Assembly (NCBI RefSeq): GCF_002234915.1
Contig: NZ_NEWD01000006.1
Coordinates: forward strand, 62,001 to 126,000
DNA from: Bifidobacterium vansinderenii
GTDB lineage: Bacteria > Actinomycetota > Actinomycetes > Actinomycetales > Bifidobacteriaceae
Reading direction: 5' to 3'
DNA length: 64,000 nucleotides
Positions 25,701 to 32,337 of this stretch are shown here, in pieces. A program made the translations under genes and the position numbers. Below the pieces are notes generated by a model. The model searched no databases. It was not told where the DNA came from and saw only the letters and a program-made list of their open reading frames with translations. How positions within the stretch are numbered: the stretch's first letter is position 1; each line of letters begins with the position of its first letter.

Positions 25701-27035
25701 ATGTCCGTTCCGCAGGTAGCCCGCAAGCTCGTCACCGCCATCCCCGGACCGAAGTCCCAGGCCCTTGAAGAGGAGCACCACAAGTACGTGAGCGCCGGCG
25801 TCGGCCAGGGCATGCCCGTGTTCGCCGAATCCGCCTCCGGCGCCACCATCACCGACGTGGACGGCAACCGCTTCATCGATCTGGCCTCCGGCATCGCCGT
25901 CACCGGCGTGGGCAACTGCGCCCCCGAAGTGGTCAAGGCCGTGCAGGACGAGGTCGCCAAGCTCACCCACACGAACTTCGCCACCACCCCGTACGCCAAC
26001 TACATCGAGGTGTGCAAGAAGCTCGCCGAGCACACCCCCGGCGACTTCCCGAAGAAGAGCGTGCTGGTCAACTCCGGCGCCGAGGCCGTTGAGAACGCCG
26101 TCAAGATCGCCCGCAAGTACACCGGCCGTTCCGCCGTCGTGGTGATGGAGAACGCCTTCCACGGCCGCACCAACCTGACCATGGCCATGACCACCAAGTC
26201 CATGCCGTACAAGCGCGGCTTCGGCGCCTTCGCTCCCGACATCTACCGCGTGCCGTTCAGCTACCCGCTGCGTGACGAGTTCGGTGCCGACGGCGCCGCC
26301 GCCGCAAAGGCCGCAGCCGCGAAGATCGAACTGCTGGTGGGTCACGAGAACGTGGCCGCTGTGATCGCCGAGCCGATCCAGGGCGAGGGCGGCTTCATCG
26401 TCCCGGCCCCCGGCTTCCTGTCCGGTCTGGCCGACTGGGCGCACGACAACGGCGTGCTGTACATCTCCGATGAGATTCAGGCCGGCTTCTGCCGCTCCGG
26501 CAAGTGGTTCGCCTGCGAGTACGACGGCGTTGTGCCGGACCTGATCACCACCGCCAAGGCTCTGGGCGGCGGCATGCCGATCGCCGCGGTCACCGGCCGC
26601 GCCGAGATCATGGACAGCGTGCAGCCCGGCGGCATCGGCGGCACCTACGGCGGCAACCCCGTCTCCTGCGCCTCCGCCCTGGCGGCCGTCAAGCTCATGG
26701 AAGACAAGGATCTTCCGGCCCGCGCCGCCCACATCGGCGAAGTGGCCGACGCCTCCCTCAAGCCGCTGGTCGACGAGCTCGACACGGTGGCCGAGGTCCG
26801 TGGCCACGGCGCCATGATCGGCATCGAGTTCGTCAAGCCCGGCTCGTCCGAGCCGAACAAGGAGCTCGTGGGCCGCATCACCAAGCGCACCATCCAGGAG
26901 GGTCTGATCATCCTCACCTGCGGCATCAACGGCAACGTGATCCGCCTGCTGCCCACCCTGACCATCACCGATGAGGAGCTCACCGAGGCACTCGACGTGC
27001 TCAAGGAGATCATCGTCGAGGAAAGCGCCAAGTAA
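25701..27035 (+). CDS. gabT: 4-aminobutyrate aminotransferase-like class-III transaminase
   Basis: 444 residues from ATG 25701 (AGAAAGGAAAC upstream); the open frame extends back to 25077 only as antisense-like overlap with puuP. Features of GabT/PuuE: DVDGNRFIDLASGIAVTGVGNCAPEV, VNSGAEAVENAVKIARKYTGRSAVVVMENAFHGRTNLTMAMT, AEPIQGEGGFIVPAPGFLSGL, LYISDEIQAGFCRSG (PLP Asp), ITTAKALGGGMPIAAVTG (Schiff-base Lys), and GGTYGGNPVSCASALA. It would convert GABA and 2-oxoglutarate to succinic semialdehyde and glutamate. An 18-bp-stem terminator follows at 27053. Confidence 0.9.
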   Translation: MSVPQVARKLVTAIPGPKSQALEEEHHKYVSAGVGQGMPVFAESASGATITDVDGNRFIDLASGIAVTGVGNCAPEVVKAVQDEVAKLTHTNFATTPYANYIEVCKKLAEHTPGDFPKKSVLVNSGAEAVENAVKIARKYTGRSAVVVMENAFHGRTNLTMAMTTKSMPYKRGFGAFAPDIYRVPFSYPLRDEFGADGAAAAKAAAAKIELLVGHENVAAVIAEPIQGEGGFIVPAPGFLSGLADWAHDNGVLYISDEIQAGFCRSGKWFACEYDGVVPDLITTAKALGGGMPIAAVTGRAEIMDSVQPGGIGGTYGGNPVSCASALAAVKLMEDKDLPARAAHIGEVADASLKPLVDELDTVAEVRGHGAMIGIEFVKPGSSEPNKELVGRITKRTIQEGLIILTCGINGNVIRLLPTLTITDEELTEALDVLKEIIVEESAK

Positions 27036-27052
27036 GCGATTCCCCGACTTCC

Positions 27053-27098
27053 GGAGGCTCCCCTCAGTCCGTCATATGAAGGACTGAGGGGAGCCTCC
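27053..27098. terminator. Perfect 18-bp-stem hairpin after gabT
   Basis: GGAGGCTCCCCTCAGTCC (27053-27070) pairs without mismatch with 27081-27098 around the loop GTCATATGAA. It shares the CCCCTCAGTC core with the REP-like repeats but is a single fully symmetrical stem, and it begins 17 bases after the gabT stop. No T-run follows. Confidence 0.65.
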
Positions 27099-27214
27099 AC
27101 CAATCTCCGCCGGCAACGGACTACCATTCATATCGCCTGACGCAGCGCCTTCGCTCGAATCCGACCGCCCGTCAGGCAACCGCACACATCGGCATACATC
27201 AAAGGACATTCACC

Positions 27215-28354
27215 ATGAAGCTGCTTACCGTGGGACCGAAGGACATCTTCAAGTTCCCCACCGTCAAGGATTTCGCCGAAGCGTTCGAGCTGGGACCGAA
27301 TGATCTGGTCGTCAGCATCGAAATGATCTACGACAAGTTCCTCAAGCCGTATCTGAACGGCGCCAACGTGCTGCTCGTCGACAAGTACGGCAACCAGGAG
27401 CCCACCGACGTGATGATCGACGAGATCATCGCCGACGCCGGTAAGTTCGACTACGATCGCATCGTCGCCATCGGCGGCGGCGCGGTGATGGACATGTCGA
27501 AGGTCGTGGCCGTGGCCGGCGGCGCCAGCATCGACGACGTGATCGACCATCTGCCCGACTTCAAGCGCAAGGTCGGCCTGGTGCTCATCCCCACCACGTG
27601 CGGCACCGGCAGCGAGGTCACCGAGATCGCGGCCATCAACCGTACCCGTCTGGGCTGCAAGGCCGGCATCGCCGGTCCCGAGATGTTCGCCGATCACGCC
27701 GTGCTGATCCCCGAGCTGCTGTACGGCCTGCCCGACCACGTGTTCATGACCAGCTCGCTCGACGCCCTGGTCCACTCCGTGGAATCCACGCTGTCGCCGA
27801 ACTCCACGCCGTACACCAAGCTGTTCGGCTACGAGGCCATGAAGACGATCATCAACGGCTACAAGGCCATCGTGGAGGCCGGCGAGCCCGGCAGCGCAGA
27901 GCGCCGCGCCAAGCGCAACGAGCTCATGGACGACTTCCTGATCGCCTCCGACTACGCCGGCATCAGCTTCGACACCGGTGGCTGCGCCGCCGTGCACGCG
28001 CTGAGCTATCAGCTGGGCGGCAAGTACCACGTGCCGCACGGCGAGTCCAACTACGCGATGTTCACCGGCGTGCTGCGCAACTACATGGAGATCAAGTCCG
28101 ACGGCGAGATCGCCAAGCTCAACAAGGTTATCGCCGACGTGCTCGGCTGCGACGTGGCCGACGTGTACGACGAGCTGGAGAACCTCATTAACCAGCTGCT
28201 GCCCAAGAAGGCGCTGCACGAGTACGGCGTGACCCGCGAGGACCTGCCCGAGTTCACCGAGCGCGTGATGACCACGCAGGAGCGTCTGATGAAGAACTGC
28301 TTCGTCCCGCTCGACGCGGATCGCGTACGCAAGATCTTCGAGGAGCTGTACTGA
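27215..28354 (+). CDS. Iron-containing alcohol dehydrogenase, 4-hydroxybutyrate dehydrogenase-like
   Basis: 379 residues of the group-III (iron) alcohol dehydrogenase fold. The dinucleotide loop is RIVAIGGGAVMDMSKVVAV (about residue 87). VLIPTTCGTGSEVTEIAAI follows near 127, and the metal ligands fit the Asp/His set in SSLDALVHSVES and AVHALSYQLGGKYHVPHGESNY. From memory, the N-terminus (KLLTVGPKDIFKF) and the run through TSSLDALVHSVESTLSPNSTPYT follow clostridial 4-hydroxybutyrate dehydrogenase more than ethanol or propanediol enzymes. It would reduce succinic semialdehyde from GabT to 4-hydroxybutyrate, consuming NADH. AAAGGAC precedes ATG 27215; a 179-base gap with a terminator separates it from gabT. 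Confidence 0.8.
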   Translation: MKLLTVGPKDIFKFPTVKDFAEAFELGPNDLVVSIEMIYDKFLKPYLNGANVLLVDKYGNQEPTDVMIDEIIADAGKFDYDRIVAIGGGAVMDMSKVVAVAGGASIDDVIDHLPDFKRKVGLVLIPTTCGTGSEVTEIAAINRTRLGCKAGIAGPEMFADHAVLIPELLYGLPDHVFMTSSLDALVHSVESTLSPNSTPYTKLFGYEAMKTIINGYKAIVEAGEPGSAERRAKRNELMDDFLIASDYAGISFDTGGCAAVHALSYQLGGKYHVPHGESNYAMFTGVLRNYMEIKSDGEIAKLNKVIADVLGCDVADVYDELENLINQLLPKKALHEYGVTREDLPEFTERVMTTQERLMKNCFVPLDADRVRKIFEELY

Positions 28355-28402
28355 TCCGAGCGATCACCCACTGATCGATTCGATCACCATTACGAAACAC
28401 GA

Positions 28403-28485
28403 GAGGGAGGGTTGCAAATCATGTTGACTTGCAACCCTCCCTCAGTCATGCTGCACATGACAGCTCCCTCCCCCGGAGGGAGCAC
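28403..28485. repeat. Terminator-type stem fused to a REP-like repeat
   Basis: GAGGGAGGGTTGCAA (28403-28417) pairs perfectly with 28429-28443, and its right arm runs directly into a REP-like copy (CTCCCTCAGTCATG..CATGACAG, then CTCCCTCCCCCGGAGGGAG). It lies between the convergent 4-hydroxybutyrate dehydrogenase-like gene and the SDR gene. Confidence 0.65.
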
Positions 28486-28493
28486 GAAGCAGA

Positions 28494-29318
28494 TCACCCG
28501 CGGGCGCCGGAGCGTTCGGCCAGATCACCGAACACGGGCGCGGCCAGACCATAGCCGCCGCACACCTCGAGGATCTGCCCAGTGGTGAACGCGGACTCGT
28601 CGCTGGCGAAGTACAGCACGGCGTTTGCGATCTCCTCCGGCGTGGCCATGCGACGAATCGGCGTGTGCTTGAGGAAGAACTCACGGAAGTCCTCGGTCAG
28701 CGCGTTCTGCACGGCGTCGGTGGCGGTCATACCCGGCAGCACGGCGTTGCAGCGGATGTTCTTGCGCGCCTCGTGCACGGCGATCAGCTTGGTCAGGTAG
28801 TTGATCGCGGCCTTGGACGTGCCGTATGCGATCTGCGAGATGTCCGGCACCGATCCGCCGACCGACGAGATGTTGACGATGCTGCCCGACTTCGCCTCGC
28901 CCATGTACTTCAGCGCCGCCTGCGACGCGAGGAACACGCTCTTGAGATTGATGTCCACCGTGCTGATGAACTCCTGCGGATCGGTGTGCTCGATGTCGAG
29001 GTCCTTGCGCGGGTTCGACGTGCCGAAATTGTTGACGAGCACGTCAAGACGTCCTTCGTTCGCGGCGGCCTCGTCGATCGCCGACGCATAGGTCTCGTCC
29101 TTCGAAGCGTCGTTGTAGACGAACTTCACCACGCCGCCGGACTTCACGATCGCATCCTCGGCCATGAGTTCGGCGATCTTCGCCTCGGCACGCTCCTGAT
29201 TGCGCGCGGCCATATAGACGATCGCGCCTTCCTCGGCGAACCTCTTCACGATCGCATGACCGATGCCTCGCGTCGACGCCGTCACCACGGCAACCTTGCC
29301 ATCCAGTCTTCCAGACAT
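28494..29318 (-). CDS. Short-chain dehydrogenase/reductase, 7-alpha-hydroxysteroid dehydrogenase-like
   Basis: 274 residues from ATG 29318, which has AAAGGAGG at ideal spacing. Classical SDR: cofactor loop TASTRGIGHAIV, Asn in LVNNFG, catalytic Ser in IVNISSVGG and YxxxK in AYGTSKAAINYL. AARN after beta-2 suggests NADP. The segments VVKFVYNDASKDETYAS, PDISQIAYGTSK and RKNIRCNAVLPG, and PEEIANAVLYFASDES, resemble clostridial 7-alpha-hydroxysteroid dehydrogenases as I recall them, which oxidise the 7-alpha hydroxyl of primary bile acids. The C-terminal GLAAPVFGDLAERS extension also fits. Other SDR substrates remain possible. Convergent with the upstream 4-hydroxybutyrate dehydrogenase-like gene. 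Confidence 0.68.
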   Translation of the reverse strand: MSGRLDGKVAVVTASTRGIGHAIVKRFAEEGAIVYMAARNQERAEAKIAELMAEDAIVKSGGVVKFVYNDASKDETYASAIDEAAANEGRLDVLVNNFGTSNPRKDLDIEHTDPQEFISTVDINLKSVFLASQAALKYMGEAKSGSIVNISSVGGSVPDISQIAYGTSKAAINYLTKLIAVHEARKNIRCNAVLPGMTATDAVQNALTEDFREFFLKHTPIRRMATPEEIANAVLYFASDESAFTTGQILEVCGGYGLAAPVFGDLAERSGARG

Positions 29319-29469
29319 GAAACCTCCTTTGGTCATGCGCGGGCCCATTCCCGCAATACGTCTCACTGTATCCCCCGAAAATTTCAACCGGCATTCCGTT
29401 GCCATTTCTTTCGGCGAGCCCACAATCGTCCCACTATGTGCATTCGCCCAGCGCATTCGTTCAGCCCTT

Positions 29470-29524
29470 GGCTTCCCCTCGAGGGGAAGCTGTCAGACGC
29501 AGTCTGACTGATGAGGTGCCCTCC
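29470..29524. repeat. REP-like palindromic repeat, single copy
   Basis: CTTCCCCTCGAGGGGAAG then TCAGACGCAGTCTGA and CTGATGAGGTGCCC, the same layout as half of the 7904-8063 element. It is in the 279-base gap between the SDR start and tRNA-Met; the rest of the gap must hold the two promoters. Confidence 0.65.
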
Positions 29525-29597
29525 CAATCAGCTTCAACCCCAGCACCCCCGGAAATACACCCACCCTGTTATCCTAGACAAGTTGCCTCGGCAACGT

Positions 29598-29671
29598 GGG
29601 GCTGTAGCTCAGTCGGTTAGAGCAGCGAACTCATAATTCGTCGGTCCAGGGTTCAAGCCCCTGCGGCCCCA
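29598..29671 (+). tRNA. tRNA-Met (anticodon CAT), integration site of the prophage
   Basis: Full cloverleaf: acceptor GGGGCTG/CGGCCCC, D-arm with AGCTCAG and GGTTAGAGC, anticodon stem GCGAA/TTCGT with loop CTCATAA (anticodon CAT at 29632-29634), and T-arm AGGG-TTCAAGC-CCCT with discriminator A. CCA is not encoded. The anticodon could in principle belong to the lysidine-modified tRNA-Ile2, but the body looks like elongator tRNA-Met. The 3' part (from 29638) is supplied by the phage attachment core and restores the gene. Confidence 0.92.
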
Positions 29672-29948
29672 CATCTCCGCGTCTATGGTCAGCCACTAAA
29701 AAACCATTTGGGTCCAACAATCGAGACGGTGCGACCTTGAGAAAAAGGCCTATCTTTTCCATGTCTGGAATCGTCCATGCAGTCGCGCCATTAACCTTCT
29801 GAGAAATCAGCGCACGCGACACGCCAAGGGCACGGGAAAGATCGGACTGATTCTTACCCCTCATAGCCAGGCCAACACGGACGTTGGTAGAGATGATCTG
29901 ACCCAGTGGGATTGCTTGCGTATCAGGCTCTAGCGTTTGTGTACTCAT
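29631..29948 (-). CDS. Phage repressor-like HTH protein; its 3' end crosses the attachment core
   Basis: 105 residues in the prophage. An HTH (XRE-like) lies at about 30-75: MRGKNQSDLSRALGVSRALISQKVNGATAWTIPDMEKIGLFL. The last residues (GPQGLEPWTDEL) are encoded by the tRNA-Met antisense strand, and the TGA stop is the complement of T33-C34-A35 in the anticodon loop of the host tRNA. In the excised phage circle the same frame would cross attP and continue 20 residues past D103, ending ...RRIVLTLAD with a TAG at 46538-46536, for 123 residues. The ATG lies seven bases after a TATATT -10-like hexamer, so the message is probably leaderless. Proposed function: maintaining lysogeny; not proven. Confidence 0.78.
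   Translation of the reverse strand: MSTQTLEPDTQAIPLGQIISTNVRVGLAMRGKNQSDLSRALGVSRALISQKVNGATAWTIPDMEKIGLFLKVAPSRLLDPNGFLVADHRRGDVGPQGLEPWTDEL
29638..29669. other. attL core of the prophage
   Basis: A 32-base segment from the tRNA anticodon stem to the acceptor end (starts TCGTCGGTCCAGGGTTCAAG) is repeated perfectly at 46597-46628. The next bases differ on both sides, so this is the recombination core. Confidence 0.92.
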
Positions 29949-30039
29949 ACTTAATAATATACAGTGAAGTTTAGGACTGCTGAACCGAAAATGATAAATT
30001 TATGTCAAACCTCACTTAACATACGGTACTATATTAAGC
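29949..30039. promoter_or_regulatory. Phage genetic switch: divergent leaderless promoters and inverted operators
   Basis: Leftward -10-like TATATT is at 29961-29956 and rightward TACTAT at 30027-30032; each is followed by exactly seven bases and an ATG. Between them AGTGAAGTTTA (29963-29973) and its near-inverse CAAACCTCACT (30006-30016) form a pair of candidate operators with 9 of 11 matching bases, about 43 bases apart. Confidence 0.6.
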
Positions 30040-30273
30040 ATGACTTACGAATGTATAAACGATGTCGTTTCAAAACGTATTGACGTTTTGCTTCATGACA
30101 CGAATACGAGTCGAACTAGCCTAGCGCGGCTTCTCGGCGTAACGCGTTCCGCCGTGACGCAGAAGTTCAAAACGGGGTCCAGCTTTTCGGCCGAAGATCT
30201 GGCAAAGATTGCCGACTTCTTCGGCGTATCGACCGATTACCTTTATGGCCGTTCCGATTCAAAGGAGATGTAG
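30040..30273 (+). CDS. Cro-like HTH protein (XRE family)
   Basis: 77 residues. The HTH is SRTSLARLLGVTRSAVTQKFKTGSSFSAEDLAKIADFFGVSTDYLYG, a typical XRE/Cro fold ending in the DYLYG pattern common in phage and host XRE proteins. Divergent from the repressor; the transcript may start at or next to the ATG. Probable Cro-type counterpart or early regulator. Confidence 0.82.
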   Translation: MTYECINDVVSKRIDVLLHDTNTSRTSLARLLGVTRSAVTQKFKTGSSFSAEDLAKIADFFGVSTDYLYGRSDSKEM

Positions 30274-30275
30274 CG

Positions 30276-30560
30276 ATGTCAAAGCAGACGACGGCTTACC
30301 GACATAGGCCGCGCCAGTGGGCGCCGGTGGTGTCCGAGGCAGCGTTGCAGGTGGGCGATGTGGCGTTGTTTGAGTGCCTGGGCAATTCCCGGTTGTTCAC
30401 GATGGCCCGAGTGCGTGACGTGCGCGCGGACGGCCGGCCGATGATGGAACGGCTTAGCACGCTCGGGCAGTCCGACATGATGCATTTTGGCGAGGACACG
30501 TATGTGGTGTTCGTGCCTTCGGCCAATTGGCATTTCGTCGGCGCGTTCAGGACGGTGTGA
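30276..30560 (+). CDS. Small phage early protein, unknown
   Basis: 94 residues, not recognised. The centre reads GDVALFECLGNSRLFTMARVRDVRADGRPMMERLS, which suggests a beta-strand-rich fold around residues 25-60, followed by DTYVVFVPSANWHFVGAF. AAGGAG lies eight bases before ATG 30276, two bases after the Cro-like stop. Confidence 0.65.
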   Translation: MSKQTTAYRHRPRQWAPVVSEAALQVGDVALFECLGNSRLFTMARVRDVRADGRPMMERLSTLGQSDMMHFGEDTYVVFVPSANWHFVGAFRTV

Positions 30561-30563
30561 CAC

Positions 30564-30830
30564 ATGGGCGTGCGTTTCGAGATCACGACGGTGGCCAACG
30601 ATGTGCGGCCGGGAGATCTTGTGGTGTTGCGGCTTGTGACGCAGAAGGGTGCGGTGAAGTGGACGTGCGGCACCGTGCGGTGCTTCACGGACGATGCCGA
30701 TGACCCTGCGATTGTGCTGACCACCGGCAAGATACCGGAATATGACGGGTATTCGCTGGTGTGCTGCATCAAGTCGATACCGGACGAAGTGCAATTGTCC
30801 ATCGATGACGAAGGCGAGATAGTGCAATGA
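30564..30830 (+). CDS. Small phage early protein, unknown (beta-rich)
   Basis: 88 residues, not recognised. VRPGDLVVLRLVTQKGAVKWTCGTVRCFTDDADDPAIVLTTGKI has the strand pattern of a small beta-barrel, similar in flavour to the upstream protein, and the two may be related. Its TGA overlaps the ATG of the next gene (ATGA). Confidence 0.65.
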   Translation: MGVRFEITTVANDVRPGDLVVLRLVTQKGAVKWTCGTVRCFTDDADDPAIVLTTGKIPEYDGYSLVCCIKSIPDEVQLSIDDEGEIVQ

Positions 30831-30967
30831 TTGGGCATTTCTTGGCGGCCGTGCTGGAAGGCGTGGGCTACTTGTGTTTGTTCGCTGGTCTGGCGTTGCT
30901 GTCGGCGACGTTTCGTCTGGCGGACATGGCCGAGTGGCTGTATCCGACGAAACGGGGTGGACGGTGA
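30827..30967 (+). CDS. Small membrane protein of the phage early region
   Basis: 46 residues, too short for many gene finders. The ATG overlaps the preceding stop as ATGA. One hydrophobic stretch (LAAVLEGVGYLCLFAGLALLSATF) is followed by a basic tail (PTKRGGR). Unknown function; the conserved overlap pattern supports translation. Confidence 0.55.
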   Translation: MIGHFLAAVLEGVGYLCLFAGLALLSATFRLADMAEWLYPTKRGGR

Positions 30968-31110
30968 AGGTCGTTCGGTATGTGTTGGCCGCGCCGTTCG
31001 GTCTTGTGGCGTTCGTGTTCATGTGTCTTGCGTCCGTGTTCGCCCGGCTGGCGATGGCGATTGCCGGCCTTGGCGGGCGTGGCCCGATCAGTTGGAGGGT
31101 GCGGTTATGA
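30964..31110 (+). CDS. Small membrane protein of the phage early region
   Basis: 48 residues from GTG 30964, which overlaps the previous stop as GTGA. A single hydrophobic segment (YVLAAPFGLVAFVFMCLASVFARLAMAIAGLGG) and basic ends suggest an inner-membrane protein. Its TGA overlaps the next ATG. Confidence 0.5.
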   Translation: MKVVRYVLAAPFGLVAFVFMCLASVFARLAMAIAGLGGRGPISWRVRL

Positions 31111-31292
31111 GCACGCGTGCCGTGGTGCGGAATCTGCCCGACTATCCGGGTATCTACACGCTTCAGGTGGACGGTGGTGACGTGTCGGTGCGTGTGGTGC
31201 TGACGCAGCCCGAGATTGAGGCGTTGCGTGCCTCTGCGACCGACGCGATGGCGACGGTTGCGGTGGAGCGCAGGCGAAGACGGCAGGCCTGA
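31107..31292 (+). CDS. Small phage early protein, unknown
   Basis: 61 residues from ATG 31107, overlapping the previous stop. Contains NLPDYPGIYTLQVDGGDVSVRVVLTQPEIEALR, then an Arg-rich C-terminus (ERRRRRQA). Not recognised. Last of five coupled small genes (30276-31292). Confidence 0.55.
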   Translation: MSTRAVVRNLPDYPGIYTLQVDGGDVSVRVVLTQPEIEALRASATDAMATVAVERRRRRQA

Positions 31293-31795
31293 ATGGGCCT
31301 TGCCGGACGATAAGTGAATGTGCCGTGATCGGTTGTGACCCCGGGTGAGCCGTAGCACGATAAGTCCCTTGATTGGGCGAAAACACCCCGGCGCGCCTTA
31401 CTCAGCGCGTTACAAACACGCGTCGAAGGCGGCGTGGTTAAGGACGAAGGTCGGGGGCCTTCATGCGGGTTTACTGATCGACTTGGGGCGCATTGTCAGG
31501 GCGAAACAGGGTGCTATCACCGGCATACGTGCCGGGCCTCTTGTCGAGACCTTGCGCGCGGCCTTGTGCCGCTGACCTATGCGACGGCCGTGGCTCCGCC
31601 TGAAAAGCAGCCTATCCATTCGCGTGGCGAACCTTACGGGACATCGGAACGGCGAAGCCTTGCACGGCTTCGCCGCTTTCCTTTGTCCCGTGCTTAGGTT
31701 CCCCCGCTCTAACCGTTCACCACCTGAAATGCACCGGCAAGACCAACCGGGCAGTGAATCACCAACCGACACGATCAACGAAACGAGGTAGCAAG
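31293..31795. other. 503-base gene-free segment of the prophage
   Basis: No frame here has family features, a good ribosome site and sensible composition together; an open frame at 31345-31575 is possible but unsupported. It separates the early genes from the rightward late operon and should contain the late promoter. The only clear structure is a 9-bp hairpin near its right end (listed separately). Confidence 0.5.
31651..31674 (+). terminator. Hairpin ending the prophage early transcript
   Basis: GGCGAAGCC (31651-31659) pairs perfectly with GGCTTCGCC (31666-31674) and is followed by GCTTTCCTTT, a shape compatible with termination ahead of the late genes. Confidence 0.55.
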
Positions 31796-32137
31796 ATGGG
31801 ATATGCAGTCGATTACAAGCCGAAGAGGACCAGGGCGAGAAGGCAGGTACCGAAGAACAAGGCACAGCGGACCAAGGATCTCAGGCAGGCCATTCGCTGG
31901 AATCTGGGCAAGCTGGAGCACGACACCACGGGAACGGACAACATCAGTCGGGACATGGTGATTCAGCTGCTCCGCCTGAACAAGGTCGCTCCGGGCGCTG
32001 ACCCGTCCGGCGATCACACGTTGCAGCAGTTGATTGGCATGGGCGTCATTCTCAAGCCGACCCGGCGCGCTGGCGTGCAGGTGTTCGACAGGGCCGATCT
32101 GCTGACCTCGCTCAAGGCATGGGCGGGCGTGCGATGA
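31796..32137 (+). CDS. Phage protein, unknown, basic N-terminus
   Basis: 113 residues from ATG 31796 (GAGGTA upstream). The first 40 residues are strongly basic (KPKRTRARRQVPKNKAQRTKDLRQAIRW), suggesting nucleic-acid binding. The rest, MVIQLLRLNKVAPGADPSGDHTLQQLIGMGVILKPTRRAGVQVFDRADLL, looks like a small helical or winged fold. It overlaps the excisionase-like gene by 4 bases. Confidence 0.6.
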   Translation: MGYAVDYKPKRTRARRQVPKNKAQRTKDLRQAIRWNLGKLEHDTTGTDNISRDMVIQLLRLNKVAPGADPSGDHTLQQLIGMGVILKPTRRAGVQVFDRADLLTSLKAWAGVR

Positions 32138-32337
32138 ACCGGCGCGTGAATCCGCGTGCGAAGCTGACCACGGCGCAGGCCGCCCGCTATCTCGGCCTGT
32201 CGCAACGCCAGATGGAACGCATGAGAGGCGATGGCAGCGGGCCGACGTGGTTCAAGGCGGGCGACGCGATCAACAGTCCATGCATGTACGAGATCTCCGA
32301 CCTTGACATGTGGGTGCGAACGCAGAAGGCGAAGTGA
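32134..32337 (+). CDS. Excisionase/AlpA-type small DNA-binding protein
   Basis: 67 residues from ATG 32134 (ATGA overlap). LTTAQAARYLGLSQRQMERMRGDGSGPTWFKAG..YEISDLDMWVRTQKAK is the MerR-like winged helix of excisionases and AlpA-type regulators, including the W-F/Y-x-D-L-x-x-W pattern. Candidate recombination directionality factor for the integrase or regulator of late genes. Confidence 0.7.
   Translation: MNRRVNPRAKLTTAQAARYLGLSQRQMERMRGDGSGPTWFKAGDAINSPCMYEISDLDMWVRTQKAK

Noticed and set aside
30279-31358. A 359-residue minus-strand frame across the phage early genes
   Set aside because: It opposes five small genes with linked starts and stops and shows no family features.
31345-31575. 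A possible 76-residue gene in the prophage gap
   Set aside because: No ribosome site, no motif and a composition unlike the neighbouring phage genes; kept only as a doubt.
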